A DNA stretch of 64,000 nucleotides, taken from the NCBI RefSeq assembly GCF_033473495.1, contig NC_088939.1, positions 4,588,001 to 4,652,000 on the forward strand, written 5' to 3'. The DNA comes from Cercospora beticola (Eukaryota > Ascomycota > Dothideomycetes > Mycosphaerellales > Mycosphaerellaceae). Positions 9,974-21,412 of the stretch are shown here, piece by piece. Under the pieces are notes generated by a model, which saw only the letters and a program-made list of their open reading frames with translations, was not told where the DNA came from and did no database searches. A program made the translations under genes and the position numbers. How positions within the stretch are numbered: position 1 is the first letter of the stretch; every line of letters starts with the position of its first letter.

Positions 9974-10784
9974 GAACTAAGTGCGTATAGAAAGTGCAGT
10001 AGTGAGTGGTGTGCAGCTGGTGAGGGAGCGACAAGGACCAGGCGCGTTGCATGGCTTCGTCAATGGACTCGTCATGAGTTCCGATTGATCGTGTTCCAAC
10101 AGCTCACCATGATGACATTGCCCGACAGCTCAACCTCCACCAATCATACGCCCCGCAATGGTCGGCCGGACAGCTCCCCGGTGCTGCACTTTGTCAGCAC
10201 AACAACGCGCCAACTGCCCGAACATCACCACGCGGATTTATCGCCATCTTCCTTTTCATTGATTCTCCCTTTCCTTTCTTCAGAGTATTCAGGGCAGGCG
10301 ATTTTTGTTCCCTCGTCTCATGGTGTTTGCAGTATCGATATCACCGGCCTATCTCGCCGGAAACTTAGAAGGTCTCATGAGAAGCAATACATCTTTTCTG
10401 AGCAGCAACGCTGAAGGGCCCGGGCGTGCTTATGAAGACCAAGACCAGCTCGACTCACCCGTTGTATCCTTCACCATCAAGATGTTCACTTCGCGCGTTT
10501 GATCTCCGCAAAGTGTTCGTCCTCTTCCATCCACTTGTTCCACTCTTTCAACTCTTCTTCATCTGTCAACACTCGGATACTACTTAGACATGATGAAGGA
10601 ATAGTCGCAGAGCTATGCGGCGATATAACGTTTGGCCTTGTGGCCAAGTGCATCTAGGAGTCCATATCTACGATCCTTCAGCCCCACTTCGGCCGCAATC
10701 TGCACTCGGTACTGACTGCGTATTTGCAGTGTCGTATGAGAACTAACCCAGGTGACATAATCCGTTCGCTCGACCTGTAGCGCA
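9974..10784. promoter_or_regulatory. Divergent intergenic region, AIFM3-like / HET-domain genes
   Basis: 811 bp between two divergent genes must contain both promoters. A CCAAT pentamer is present at about 10,139. No exon structure is supportable, and open frames in the interval overlap each other without domains. Confidence 0.45.
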
Positions 10785-12938
10785 ATGGCCGAACTAGGAG
10801 CCTGGGACACCTCCGCCTTTTGGGAGCAAGACAATCCCGAACTGGGAGCCATCCCATCCGGCTTCGAAATAGCTTGCGGAGATGAAGCCCTCGTCGAGAA
10901 TGTCGCGACGCCAGAAACCTCGAAGTTCCTCACAGAACAATTGACCGCATTCATGAAACGGAAAACCCAAGCACCGGATCCAACACCAGGACCTACAGAC
11001 GCCAACAGCACATTGTACCAACTAACCCCACCCCACCACATCCGCGTCCTCAAACTCGGCCCAGGCCCCATGGACGCACCCCTTATCGCCACCCTCGAAC
11101 AAATCAGCGTAGAATTTGATTACACACGAGACTCCTCCGGCTGGCGTCTCCCGTGCTCCTTCGGGATTTCTTTCATCAAACAGAAAAAAGTCCCATACAC
11201 GGCCATCAGCTACTGTTGGGGCGACGATAATTTCATTCGACCGATCACAGTCTCTGGACATTCTAAGATGATCACAATCACATTAGACGGTATTCTTCGA
11301 CATCTTCGAGACCCAGAAAAAGAAGTTACCTTGTGGGCTGATCAATTATGTATTAATCAGCAAAGTCCTGCTGATCAGGAAAGTCAGGTGAAGTTGATGG
11401 GCATGGTATATACTAAATCTCGGAATACGGTGATTTGGTTGGGTAAAGAACCTGGCAAAGAAGCTTTCAAGGCTTTGCAAGGCTTATCGCAGGCGACGAT
11501 GGGAAGCGAAGAATTGCTAGATGAGGAATTGAAGCATTTGAGAAGGCCTAAAGGTGAGGACGCGGAGACGATGCTGAGCCTGAGGGCTTTGTTGAGGCAG
11601 CCTTGGTTTCAGAGGACGTGGATTATACAGGAAGCTGTTCTTTCACGAGAATTGTATTTGATGGCTGGACGGGACACGATTTCTTGGGAGGATTTTGCGG
11701 GGTATTGCATGGGAATTCATGACTTAGGCATCTTCGATGATGAATTTGATGTCAAAGGAAAGTCAGGCTTGGCAGTTGCGGCGGAGATCTATTCGGCGAA
11801 GAACTACTCTGACACGAGCAACGGGACGGAGTCGATGTTTCGATGGTTGGTTGATACGAGGTATGCTGGAGTGGAAAAGCCGGTGGACAAGGTATACGGT
11901 GTGCTGGGTCTTTGCGATAGTGATGTTGTGCCGGATTATAGCAAGCCGAAGGAGAAGTTGTATGGTGAGGTGGCTTTGCATGAGGTGAAGCAGGCTGTTG
12001 CAGCTATCGACAACAGGATCGCTGCTGGAGATCAGGATCTAAGAATGGTTCAGCATAATATGACGAGCATTTTGGCTTGTATCGATCACGATACGGATCC
12101 GGGGACAAGCAAGCTTTCTTCGTGGGTACCAGACTGGTCGAAACCACGAATCACAGTTGCTCTGGCATACAGGACTTCGTGTCTTGCTCATTACCGCCCA
12201 GGTAACACCAACGGACAAGCCGTCTTCAGGATCTCCGAATCAGACATGATAATTCATGTCCTCGCAAAGCCTCAAGATAAAATCACCCAACTTTCAGAAG
12301 TCTTCAACGACCCTCATCTCTCCCTCCAGGATCCTCTAAACACCAACGCCACCCTCCAAAACTGCATCGACTTTCTCCAACAACCACATCCCGCCAAACC
12401 TTCAATTTCCTCATACTTCTCCAATTCCCAATTCTGGCACTCCTTCTGCTCTACCCTCGTCGCAGGAAAAGACGACATCGAAGGCAAGAATACCTGTTCA
12501 GAAGCATACACTGAGATCTTTAGTTTCTTTTGCGACCAGCTCAGTACTTCGACACCAGGACAGACGTATACTGCGAGACAAAAGAGGCCTGCGAAGCGAG
12601 GAGTTCTGACGTTTGAGCATTTTCAAAGTGGTAAGAATGGGAGGACTTTCAGGGCGTTGAATACTGCTTTGAGGAATGCGTTGAAGGGAAGGAGACTTTG
12701 TTGGACTGAGAAAGGGTTTGTAGCGTTGGTGGGCGGATTTGCGAAGGGAGGAGACCAGGTCCTCACAGTTCCAGGGTGTGCGGTGCCGTTTGTGATGAGG
12801 AGAGCTGAGAACGGAGGAGAGAATATTGGTGAGAAGAGGTATACTCTGGTGGGAGAGAGTTATGTCCATGGGCTTGTGGAGGATGTGCGGAAGGACTTTG
12901 TGCCTTCGGATGCAATGGAATGGGTGTCGATCGTGTGA
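10785..12938 (+). CDS. HET (heterokaryon incompatibility) domain protein
   Basis: A single uninterrupted 717-residue frame. The HET domain spans about residues 136-290 and carries its three diagnostic blocks: YTAISYCWGDD (138-148), LWADQLCINQ (183-192) followed by a Met-x-x-Val-Tyr segment and TVIWLG (215-220), and WFQRTWIIQEAVL (274-286). HET domains trigger cell death on non-self recognition between hyphae and are very numerous in Pezizomycotina. The remaining C-terminal 420 residues have no recognised domain, although several weakly conserved tail motifs of these proteins are present (DKVYGVLGL at about 366). No transmembrane segment or NACHT motif is visible. Start context and phase are unambiguous. 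The gene ends 320 bp from the AT-rich block, a location typical of fast-evolving HET genes. Confidence 0.93.
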   Translation: MAELGAWDTSAFWEQDNPELGAIPSGFEIACGDEALVENVATPETSKFLTEQLTAFMKRKTQAPDPTPGPTDANSTLYQLTPPHHIRVLKLGPGPMDAPLIATLEQISVEFDYTRDSSGWRLPCSFGISFIKQKKVPYTAISYCWGDDNFIRPITVSGHSKMITITLDGILRHLRDPEKEVTLWADQLCINQQSPADQESQVKLMGMVYTKSRNTVIWLGKEPGKEAFKALQGLSQATMGSEELLDEELKHLRRPKGEDAETMLSLRALLRQPWFQRTWIIQEAVLSRELYLMAGRDTISWEDFAGYCMGIHDLGIFDDEFDVKGKSGLAVAAEIYSAKNYSDTSNGTESMFRWLVDTRYAGVEKPVDKVYGVLGLCDSDVVPDYSKPKEKLYGEVALHEVKQAVAAIDNRIAAGDQDLRMVQHNMTSILACIDHDTDPGTSKLSSWVPDWSKPRITVALAYRTSCLAHYRPGNTNGQAVFRISESDMIIHVLAKPQDKITQLSEVFNDPHLSLQDPLNTNATLQNCIDFLQQPHPAKPSISSYFSNSQFWHSFCSTLVAGKDDIEGKNTCSEAYTEIFSFFCDQLSTSTPGQTYTARQKRPAKRGVLTFEHFQSGKNGRTFRALNTALRNALKGRRLCWTEKGFVALVGGFAKGGDQVLTVPGCAVPFVMRRAENGGENIGEKRYTLVGESYVHGLVEDVRKDFVPSDAMEWVSIV

Positions 12939-13260
12939 TAGCATCGAGGATCATGCGAGAATCATGGTGATTCACTTTCTAAGTGCATCGTCCACCTCCA
13001 TCCAAGGAGATGATTTCAAGGAGGCAAGTGGTGATCGAGACGGGGTCGCTGGTATCCACGCCCTCGAGACGCGACCACAGCTGCATTGGCCCTTTGAGAC
13101 CTGGTCATATAGCTGATGCACATGCATGCTCTATCACGCCCTGTTGTTGACATGTTGGATACGCAAGCTCGAGAAGGCAGATGTTATGCACTGAAGTCAA
13201 AGTTGGGGCCAAGACCTAGAAGTGTGCCCCACGTGACCCATAGAACCTCGTAAACCTACA
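12939..13260. other. HET gene 3' flank, last normal-composition sequence
   Basis: Ordinary GC content with CA and TG present. Nothing else is evident. Composition changes abruptly between about 13,255 and 13,285. Confidence 0.55.
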
Positions 13261-14529
13261 ATTCTAGTATGTTTTTGAGGTAGTGTTTCTTAACTATTAC
13301 TATATAGATTGTTATAATTTAAACTATATTATAATCGCTATATATTAAGCTTACTAAACTAAAGGTTTAGTACTACCTTCCTACTTAGTTATTATATTCT
13401 TAATAGTTTAGCTAGATTAGCTTATATACTCGCTACTAGCTTTATAGGCTCTATAAATATAGGCTATAGAGATAGTGCCTTTAACTCTACTTATTTTAAT
13501 TACTTTAGAGCTTTAATTAATTAATTAAAGTATTACTAGAGCTATCTATTAGCTACTTTATTTTCTTTAATATATTATACTTCTACCTTTACTTTAGTAG
13601 CTTATTCTTACTTAGTTATATACTAATTAAGCTTTTCTAACTTCTACTATTCCTTTATAATTAATTTCTATATATTAGCTAGTTTCTTAGCTTATTTCTA
13701 AGCTTCCTTCTTAGTTTATTCTACTTCTTTATTTAGCTATTATTAAGCTATAAAGTCCTTAGCTTCCTTTATTTTCTAAGAGCTATATATTATAGTACTA
13801 CTTATTATAATATAAGATTCTAAAGATATTATATCTCTCTATCTAATAGTTAGACTTTAAGTAAGTAGTACTTTAGACTTTAGGAATTCTTAGTAGAAAG
13901 TATTTCTTTATAGGCTTATAGTAGATAGAAATCTAAGCCTCTCTAACTACTTATTATAAAAGATTTTACTTTACTTTATTCTACTATATCTAGATAAGTT
14001 AGACCTCTAAATTTAATAGGTTATAAGCTTAGGTTTATATTATAGCTAGAAAGCTAGAAGCTAGAGGATATAATAGTAAGTACTCCTAGTAGAAGTTAAA
14101 GTACTTTAATAAGAGGCTTAAAAGTAATAGTAGAATCTAAAGCTATAAAAGAGTTAGAAGTAAGAGGAGTAGTCTTATAAGTATAAACTAGATAGTAGAA
14201 AGAATAGTATATATAGGTAGATAGGATATTATAAAAGAGTATATAGTAATATATAGACTATCTTAGACTCTCTATTTAAAAATAGACTAATTCTTATAGA
14301 ATTATTATATATTATATACTCCTCGTATACGTATATACTATACGCTAAGTAACGTAGTATTAGCTAGCTACTAAGCGTTAGCTAGGCCTAAAGTCTCTAG
14401 CTTTAGACTTTACTTTACTCTTATAACTATTTTTTTCTTTTTATAGAGCTATTTTAGCTCGTTAGGCGAATAGTAGTATATTCGTCTATATATCGTATTT
14501 TATATATATATATATCTTATTTTACTTAA
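13261..14529. other. RIP-mutated flank left of the Copia element
   Basis: Mostly CpG-poor degenerate sequence. At 14,016-14,040 an aatttaataggttataagc string matches the Copia LTR-end/primer-site junction at 14,751-14,768, so the 5' LTR end of a related older element probably lies here. The stretch 14,318-14,510 is CpG-bearing and different in origin. Positions 14,068-14,229 recur inverted at 30,891-31,054. Confidence 0.5.
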
Positions 14530-14759
14530 TATTAGAAAATATAGTCTAGTTAGATATTCTAAGAGATACTTTAGAGATTAGAGTTAGGTAATATAGGTTA
14601 TATAATACTAGGTTATATAACCTAGCTAATACCTATCTTAGAAGTAAAATATAACTTATAACTAACTAATATAATTAACTCGATTAGTTCCTACTTATTA
14701 TCTCTACTTCTACTATATTATATCTATCTAATAAGTACCTACGAGAATATAATTTAATA
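14530..14759 (+). repeat. Copia 5' LTR (230 bp)
   Basis: Begins tattagaaaatatag and ends aatttaata, which would be TG...CA before RIP. It matches the 25,307 copy and the solo copy at 58,114 over its full length. All three are 230 bp once the LINE in the second copy is removed. Confidence 0.9.
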
Positions 14760-14774
14760 GGTTATAAGCCCGAG
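14760..14774 (+). other. Copia primer-binding site
   Basis: Directly after the LTR lies ggttataagcccgag. With one TG-to-TA change reversed it is complementary to the anticodon arm of initiator tRNA-Met (the CAT loop flanked by its GC-rich stem). Priming from a half tRNA-iMet is known for Drosophila copia and some fungal relatives. Confidence 0.65.
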
Positions 14775-16364
14775 TTTATAGAGAGGCTCTAAGTAGTAAG
14801 AGTTAGCTTTCTTATTCTTAAAGTAATACGTATTATCTCTTATAGGACCTATAGTATTAATTAGATAGAGAAGCAGAAAAAGAGTATAAAAGAAACTAGA
14901 AGTATATCCTATCTATACTACTTTAAAGCTTTAGAAGATTCTAGTTATAAGCTAGAAGTCTCTAAAGAGTAGATAAAATAGAGAAAAGCCTAGTAAAGTA
15001 TACTCTACTTTAAAAGAGAGGTATAATAAAGGAGTATAAAGAGGAAAGGATTAGCTTTAGACTATAGTACTTAAGTAGATAAAACTAGGTCTAAATACTA
15101 GGTACTACTAATACCTTAGAACTAGCTAGTAGTACTTTTCTAAGAAAATAGATCTTTTAGAGGTTCTCTACTTAAGAACCTAACTAACTTCTATAAAAGA
15201 GAAGAGTTCTTAGATACTTTAGCTAAAAGAAAAGAGTTTTAATAACTAGAGAAGGCAGAAATCTAGAAGCTACTAATTAGATTAAAAGAGCTTATATTTC
15301 TAGAGTTTAGATTTATTTATTTAATTTTATAGAAATAGATTTAATAAGTAAATTAGATAGAAAGAGAATACTAATTCTAATAAAAGAGAACTAGAGACTA
15401 TAGTTTAAGCTATAGAAAAATATACTTAGAAGAAAAGAAATCTTCTAGATAATCTTAGACTTAAAGAGATTATTAGTACTTACTCTAGCTAAAGCTAAAG
15501 TATCTAAAGCTTTATTAAGTAAAGAGAAAGGTACTATATTTTTAGAGTTTAGTCTAAAATAGTAGAAAGATAATATAAAAGTAATCTATATTCTAATAGA
15601 AAGTCTTTATATAGATAACTAAAATAAAGTAATAGATAAGATAAGAGTATATAATATCTAGATAAAGCTATATAGGAAATATAGTAAAGTCTAATAGGTA
15701 TATATAATAGCTATTATCTAAGAATTTATAACTTTTAAAATAGAACTAGAGGATATAATTAGAAAATTATAGATCTACTTTAGTAATCTTAAAAGAAGGA
15801 TTATAGAGATTAACTAGAAGAAGTTATACTATAAGACTTCTAATATAAGAATTAAGTATCTACTCTTTATACTTCTAGCTAAGTATAAGAGTATAAGGTA
15901 GACTATCTAAGCTTAGAAGGACTTAGACTCTAAAGAAATCCTCTAACTTCTTAAAGTAGAGAAGTTAATATAGTATAGATACTAGTTATAAGAAATAGTA
16001 ATATTTACTAAAGAAAGAGAGATCTAAAGTATAAAGCTAAAATACTATTTCTATAAGAAGGAGTATTTTAGAGGTATTACTAAGTATCTATACCTTAATA
16101 AAGCTAAGAGAACTATTAACTTAAAATAGGCTACTAGAGTAAAGAAGAGAAGAATACTACTTAGAGAGAGTATATTTAGAAGGAGATCTTTACTAAATAA
16201 AGAAGTATTAAAAGAAATAGTAAAGAAACTTAACTTAAAAGTCTAATCTCTTAAGAAGAGATAAACTTTAAAGAAGTTTTCTAAGAAGATATATACTACC
16301 TAAGAAAATATAGAGCCTTCTATAGTATCTAAAGTATCTTAATCTCTATTAGAGAATAATAATA
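14760..16364 (+). mobile_element. Copia internal region, left part (gag)
   Basis: RIP-degenerate gag-like frame on the plus strand. A CCHC-type knuckle can be traced at about 16,040-16,075, where the Cys codons now read Tyr (YFYKKEYFRG). The region is CpG-poor. It stops at a LINE insertion whose 12-bp target duplication (agaataataata) occupies 16,353-16,364 and 21,401-21,412; the element resumes at 21,413. Confidence 0.75.
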
Positions 16365-19300
16365 GAGATAGATAATTCTTATACGCTAGTCTACTTCTTT
16401 TAACTAGAGTAAGTAGTACGCTCTATAGATTTCGGTTAAAGGAAAAGCCTTCGAAAAACCCTCGTATATCTCTTTATTTATAGCCTATATAGCCGCTTCC
16501 TTCGCTTCTATTTTTCTTCGGATAATACTAGGTATCTAGTAAGTCCTTCTTTTACTAGACTCTATCCTTCCTTTTCTCTCTTCTCTTATCCTTCTATATC
16601 TTTTCTCTTATAAGTAAGAATTAGTCTAGGATCTCTTCCTAGATAAGCTACCTTACTATTATATATAGCTCTCTCTTTATATTAGCTAGATCCTTCTAGT
16701 TTATAGATACCTCTACCTAGAATAGTAGGTATCTTCTCTCGTTCTATTTTAGATAGAATATATATATATATTTTAGTATTTTATATCCCTACCTATATTC
16801 GTAGTCTAGTATAAAACCTAGAACTCTTCTTTTAGTAAAATACTACTTTATTCTAATATACTCTATCCTTAAGAGTATAACTATTATACTCTCTAGTCTA
16901 GTAAGTCCTTTATATAGAGTTAGTCTAATAGTAGAGGAGGTAGTAGTTTTCTATACTAGTAGTTATTCCTCTTCTACTCTTACTCTTCTTTCTTTCTTAT
17001 TTCTTTCCTACTTTCTATTCTACTAGTATTTAGCCTACTATATCTTATAGCCTAGGTATACCTATATCGTTATTTCTTAGCCTTATACTATCTAGAGCAT
17101 TTCCTTCTATCTAGTTTAGGTTAGTAGTATAGATTACCTAGCTCTCTTTCCTACTTATACTTACCTTTTAATCTCTCTATATCTATCTTTAATATACTAG
17201 TATATAGATTAGGTATTTTACTTTTTAGATACTTACCTAGCTAGGTCCTAGATATATAAATAGAGAGAAGTAATATTTGCTTCTCTCTCTAGAATAGCTA
17301 TTATAACTAACTTATATACTCCTATAATATTCCTTAGAGCCTCTCTCTAGATCTTCTTAATAGATTTAGTAAGGTTCCTATAGTAGCCTTATATACTCTC
17401 TAGGTTAGACTAGACTTAGTAGCTAAAGGTAATAGCTAGTCTTACTACTACTATATAGAGATACCTTACTTTTTAGAAGGATACTCTCTATATAGACTTA
17501 TATAGTCTCTAAAGTAATTATATTTAGTAGGCTCCTTTTCCTACTACTTATTTAATATATAGGCTCTATTTAAGTTTAGTATCTACTTATACTCTAAGGA
17601 GTCTAAGTAATAGTAGTAGTTCTCTATTAAATCTCTAGATTTAGACTATAGCCTTAAAGTTATACTTCCTACTTCTAGTAAAGTAGATTAGCTAATATTT
17701 CTATAGTATAAATTCTACTCTATATCTCCTTACTTATTCTTTATATTTCTAGTAGGCTTTCTTAAGTTACTTATAGTTATCCTCTATTAATATACTATAT
17801 ATAAGGATATTAGAGTTATCTATAAACCCTATTACTAAAGTAGTCCCTTTATAGAGTATTAGAAGTAGAGTAGAAGTAAAGAAAAGGAAGAGAATTAGAG
17901 ATAGAGTAGAGCCTTAGAGAATTCCTATATTTTAGAGCCTTAGTTAGTCTATAAATTCTCTAAGCCTTAGGTAGGTAGTCCTATCTTAGAGGAATAATTA
18001 GATAAAGCTAATAGTATAGTCTAGGAAGCCTTTTATTCTAATATTATAAAGTAGCCTCTAGTAGGAGACCTTATTAAATACCTCTAAGATATTAAGGTAG
18101 AGTATAGATACTATAGCTCCTAGCTTAGTTTCCTAAATAGTTTTTACTTACTTAGTAATAAGGTCTAGTACTAAGGTAGTAGACCTACTAGGTCTAGTAC
18201 CTATTTATTCTTCTAGAAGAAGCTTCCTTTCTTTAGCCTTTTTAGATATCCTCTTAGTAACTATAGCTTCTAGGACCTTTACTATTATATTAAGTAGAGT
18301 AATAGGTCTATATACTCCTAGCTTTAAGTAGTCTAGCTTCTATAGTTTTCTAAGTACTACTATTATAGAGTACTTAAAGGCTTTAGAGTAGTATACTATT
18401 CTTAGGTATATAGTAAAGAGTTTAGCTAGAATTAGAGAAAGTTATTCCCTATACTCTTTTAGTAAGAGGTTTAGTATTTAGTTAGGTCCTAGAGCCTTAT
18501 TACTAGATAGTTTCCTAAGGACTTCTTCTACTTTCTTTAGTTAAACTTTAACTTCTATCTAGAATTAGAGTAGTAGTTAGGTATATTAGATATTACTTAA
18601 GTCTGCCTCTCTTAAGTCTAGAAAGAAGTATCTTACTAGAATTATAGCCTTCCTCTTATTAGTATCTTTATTATACTCTATATTAGCTAGACTTAGGAAG
18701 TATAGTAGCTAGTACTCTTAGTTAGCTCTCTCTCTAGCTTATTTAGCTATTTTCTAGATTTTCTTAGAGTCCTCTATAACTTCCTTTATTAGTCTCCTCT
18801 AGGCTAGGTTCTACTCTTTTCTTATAGCTTTACTTCTTATATATAATACTTTAAGATATAGCTTATAGCTCTATTTTATCTTATAGTTCCTCTATTCTCT
18901 TCTCTTCCTTCTTATTAGCTTTATAGCCTCCTTATATTCCTAGGTCTATACTATCTTTATATAGCTTAATAGTCTAGCTATTAGAACTATCTCCTCTATA
19001 ATTCTCTAGATAGAAGATTATATTCTATAGGCTAGTATATCTAGGTATTCTCTTATATTAAGTAGGAGTTAGTTAAGTTAGTTAGTATCTTAGGCTATAA
19101 GGTCCTAGATTCTATCCTAGTAGGTAGCTTTCTACTACTTTCTCTAGCTTCTTCCTCTTAGCTCTTAGAGGTTAATATAGAGAGTTATTCTAAGAGAGAT
19201 ATAGTTAGAGCTATATATCTCTTCTAGAAGAGCTTTATATTCTTAGATTAGGTTTTAGAGAGAGAGGCTAATAAAGACTAGGTCTAGTATTTAGTAGCTA

Positions 19301-21400
19301 GCTATATATCTTTCCTATATAATTATTCCTAGCTCTAGAGCTAGCTATAGTTAGGCCTCTATAATTATGTTAATAAGCTTATCTACTATAGTATATTAGG
19401 TTTAAGTTATATTTCCTCCCTATTTTAAGTAGTAGAGATTAAAGTCTCCTACTACTATATAGCTTACTTTTATATCTCTTAGAGTTTATAATAGTACTTC
19501 TTAGAGTATAGAGATAGTCCCTTCTTATCTATAGCTTATTAGCTCTAAGGAGTTATAGTAGTTATAAATAGAGATAGTTCCTATAGATATCTAGACTTAG
19601 ATAGTTACTAAGTTACCTATATTATAGAAGAGTAGTTTCTAGCTATTAGTTCTAACTTTATCTAATATAAGTATTACTACTCTTAGGTTTTGCTAGAGTA
19701 GAAGGACTATAGAGTATCCTTTCTTAGCTTTAGTTCTACTATTTATAGTATTAAGCTATAGTTCTTATAGTACTATTACTATAGCTTCTTCTATAGCTTA
19801 GCTATCTAGTAGTAGAGTTTAGGTAGTATTTAACCTATTAATATTATATTAGTAGATTATTAGAGTTTAGCTACTTATAGGATTTATAGAATTCTTAGAA
19901 GAGGAGCTTAATTAGGTTAATATCTATATCTTCCTAGAGAGTACTTATTACTTCTTAGGTATCCTTATTCTTCTATATAGGAAGGAAGTAGAGCTTACTT
20001 ACTTGCCTTCTACTAGCTATTACTATTACTATAGTACCTAGAAGTCTACTTTTATACCTAATATCTCTCTATAGAGACTTAGCTAGTAAAGCTTTTCTTT
20101 TAAGGATTATAGGTTCTATAGTACTATCTCCTTATATTAGGCCTAAGGCTACCTTCTATTACTTTTTAAACTACTCTAAGAATGCTCTTACTTTAGCTTT
20201 TATAGTAGCTTTATAGCTATATTAGAGAGAGTATACCTTATAGTCTCCTCTATAGTTACTATATTTAATTTTCTTCTCCTTATAGCTATCTATTCTATAC
20301 TTCTCTATATAGTATCTATATATATCTTCTATAGCCTTATAGTAGATAGTAATATATCTAAAGCTATTATACTTTAAGTATTATATAATCCTCTACTATA
20401 AGTAGTATAGTTCTACTATATACTATATTAACCTAATAGTAATACCTCTTCTATATATTTCCTTTATAGTCTATCTATCCTATACTACTATTACTACTAA
20501 TAAGAAGTTAGTCTCTCCTCTTACTTTTTAGTTCTTAAGCTAAAAGGCCTTCCTAATTTTAAGCTTCTCTAGGAACTAGATAAAGTTATCTTAGTCGAGC
20601 TAGACCTAGCTATTTATATTCTCTAGCTTCTAGGATATCCTAATACTATATATAATTACCTAGGTACTTAGTATCTCTACCTAGGCCTCTAGGTATATAG
20701 CTTTAAGCTAAGATTAGTCCTTCTCTAGTCTACTTTTCTTTCTTTCTCTATAGAGGATAACTTTAAGATCTCTACTTAGAAGCTTTTATATAGCCTTAAA
20801 CTACTATACTTCTAGTTTCCTTCTAAGCTCTTTATAGCTTATCTTCTTTACTATCTCTCTTTCTTCTTAGTTTCCTATCCTTACTAAAATAGTTATAGAT
20901 ACTTAAAGCTAGAGCCTTAGTATTATATATCTAAATTAGGCTATCTAGGCCTATATTTTAGAGGTAGTAGTAGTAGGTATTAGGCGGCTCTAGAGAGTTT
21001 TCTAGATAGCTTAAAGAGTCTAGGACTCTTCCTAGTAGAGGGCGAGATAGAGGAGAGCCTATTAGGTCTATTAGAAAAGGAAGAGAGTTAGGAAGGAAGA
21101 AAGAGTTATCTAGATATCGAGGTAACTCTAGATCTATTCTATAAGTATTTTTAGGTTCTTTTAGATTATTAGTTTTAGAGTATTAGTATTAGTAGTTACT
21201 TTCTAGCCTTATTAGCTAGAGAGAGGTAGTTACGAGCAGATTTAGGCCGTCTAGAAGTTAGAGTTATAACTTTCTTCTTCTAGGCTCTCTTCTCTACTTA
21301 TAGTATTATAGTATCGGTCGAGAGGTATTATTATATATTAGAAGGCCCCGAGGCCTCCTACTATCGTCGTCGTCGCCTACTAGAGTACGTTTATATTTTA
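16365..21400 (-). mobile_element. LINE 1, minus strand, full-length-like, inserted in Copia
   Basis: A 5,036-bp non-LTR retrotransposon flanked by identical 12-bp duplications. On the minus strand the RT block reads GI-L-stop-GSTLSLIL near 17,920, the RIP form of the usual GIPQGSPLSPIL, followed by GFIDNSNIL near 17,815, the RIP form of the FxDD active-site strand. The 3' end (low coordinate) carries a (TATC)n tail. Its last 110 bp or so resemble the ends of the 1.24-kb elements at 36,915 and 59,767. The interior is CpG-poor, while both termini keep CpG. Confidence 0.85.
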
Positions 21401-21412
21401 AGAATAATAATA

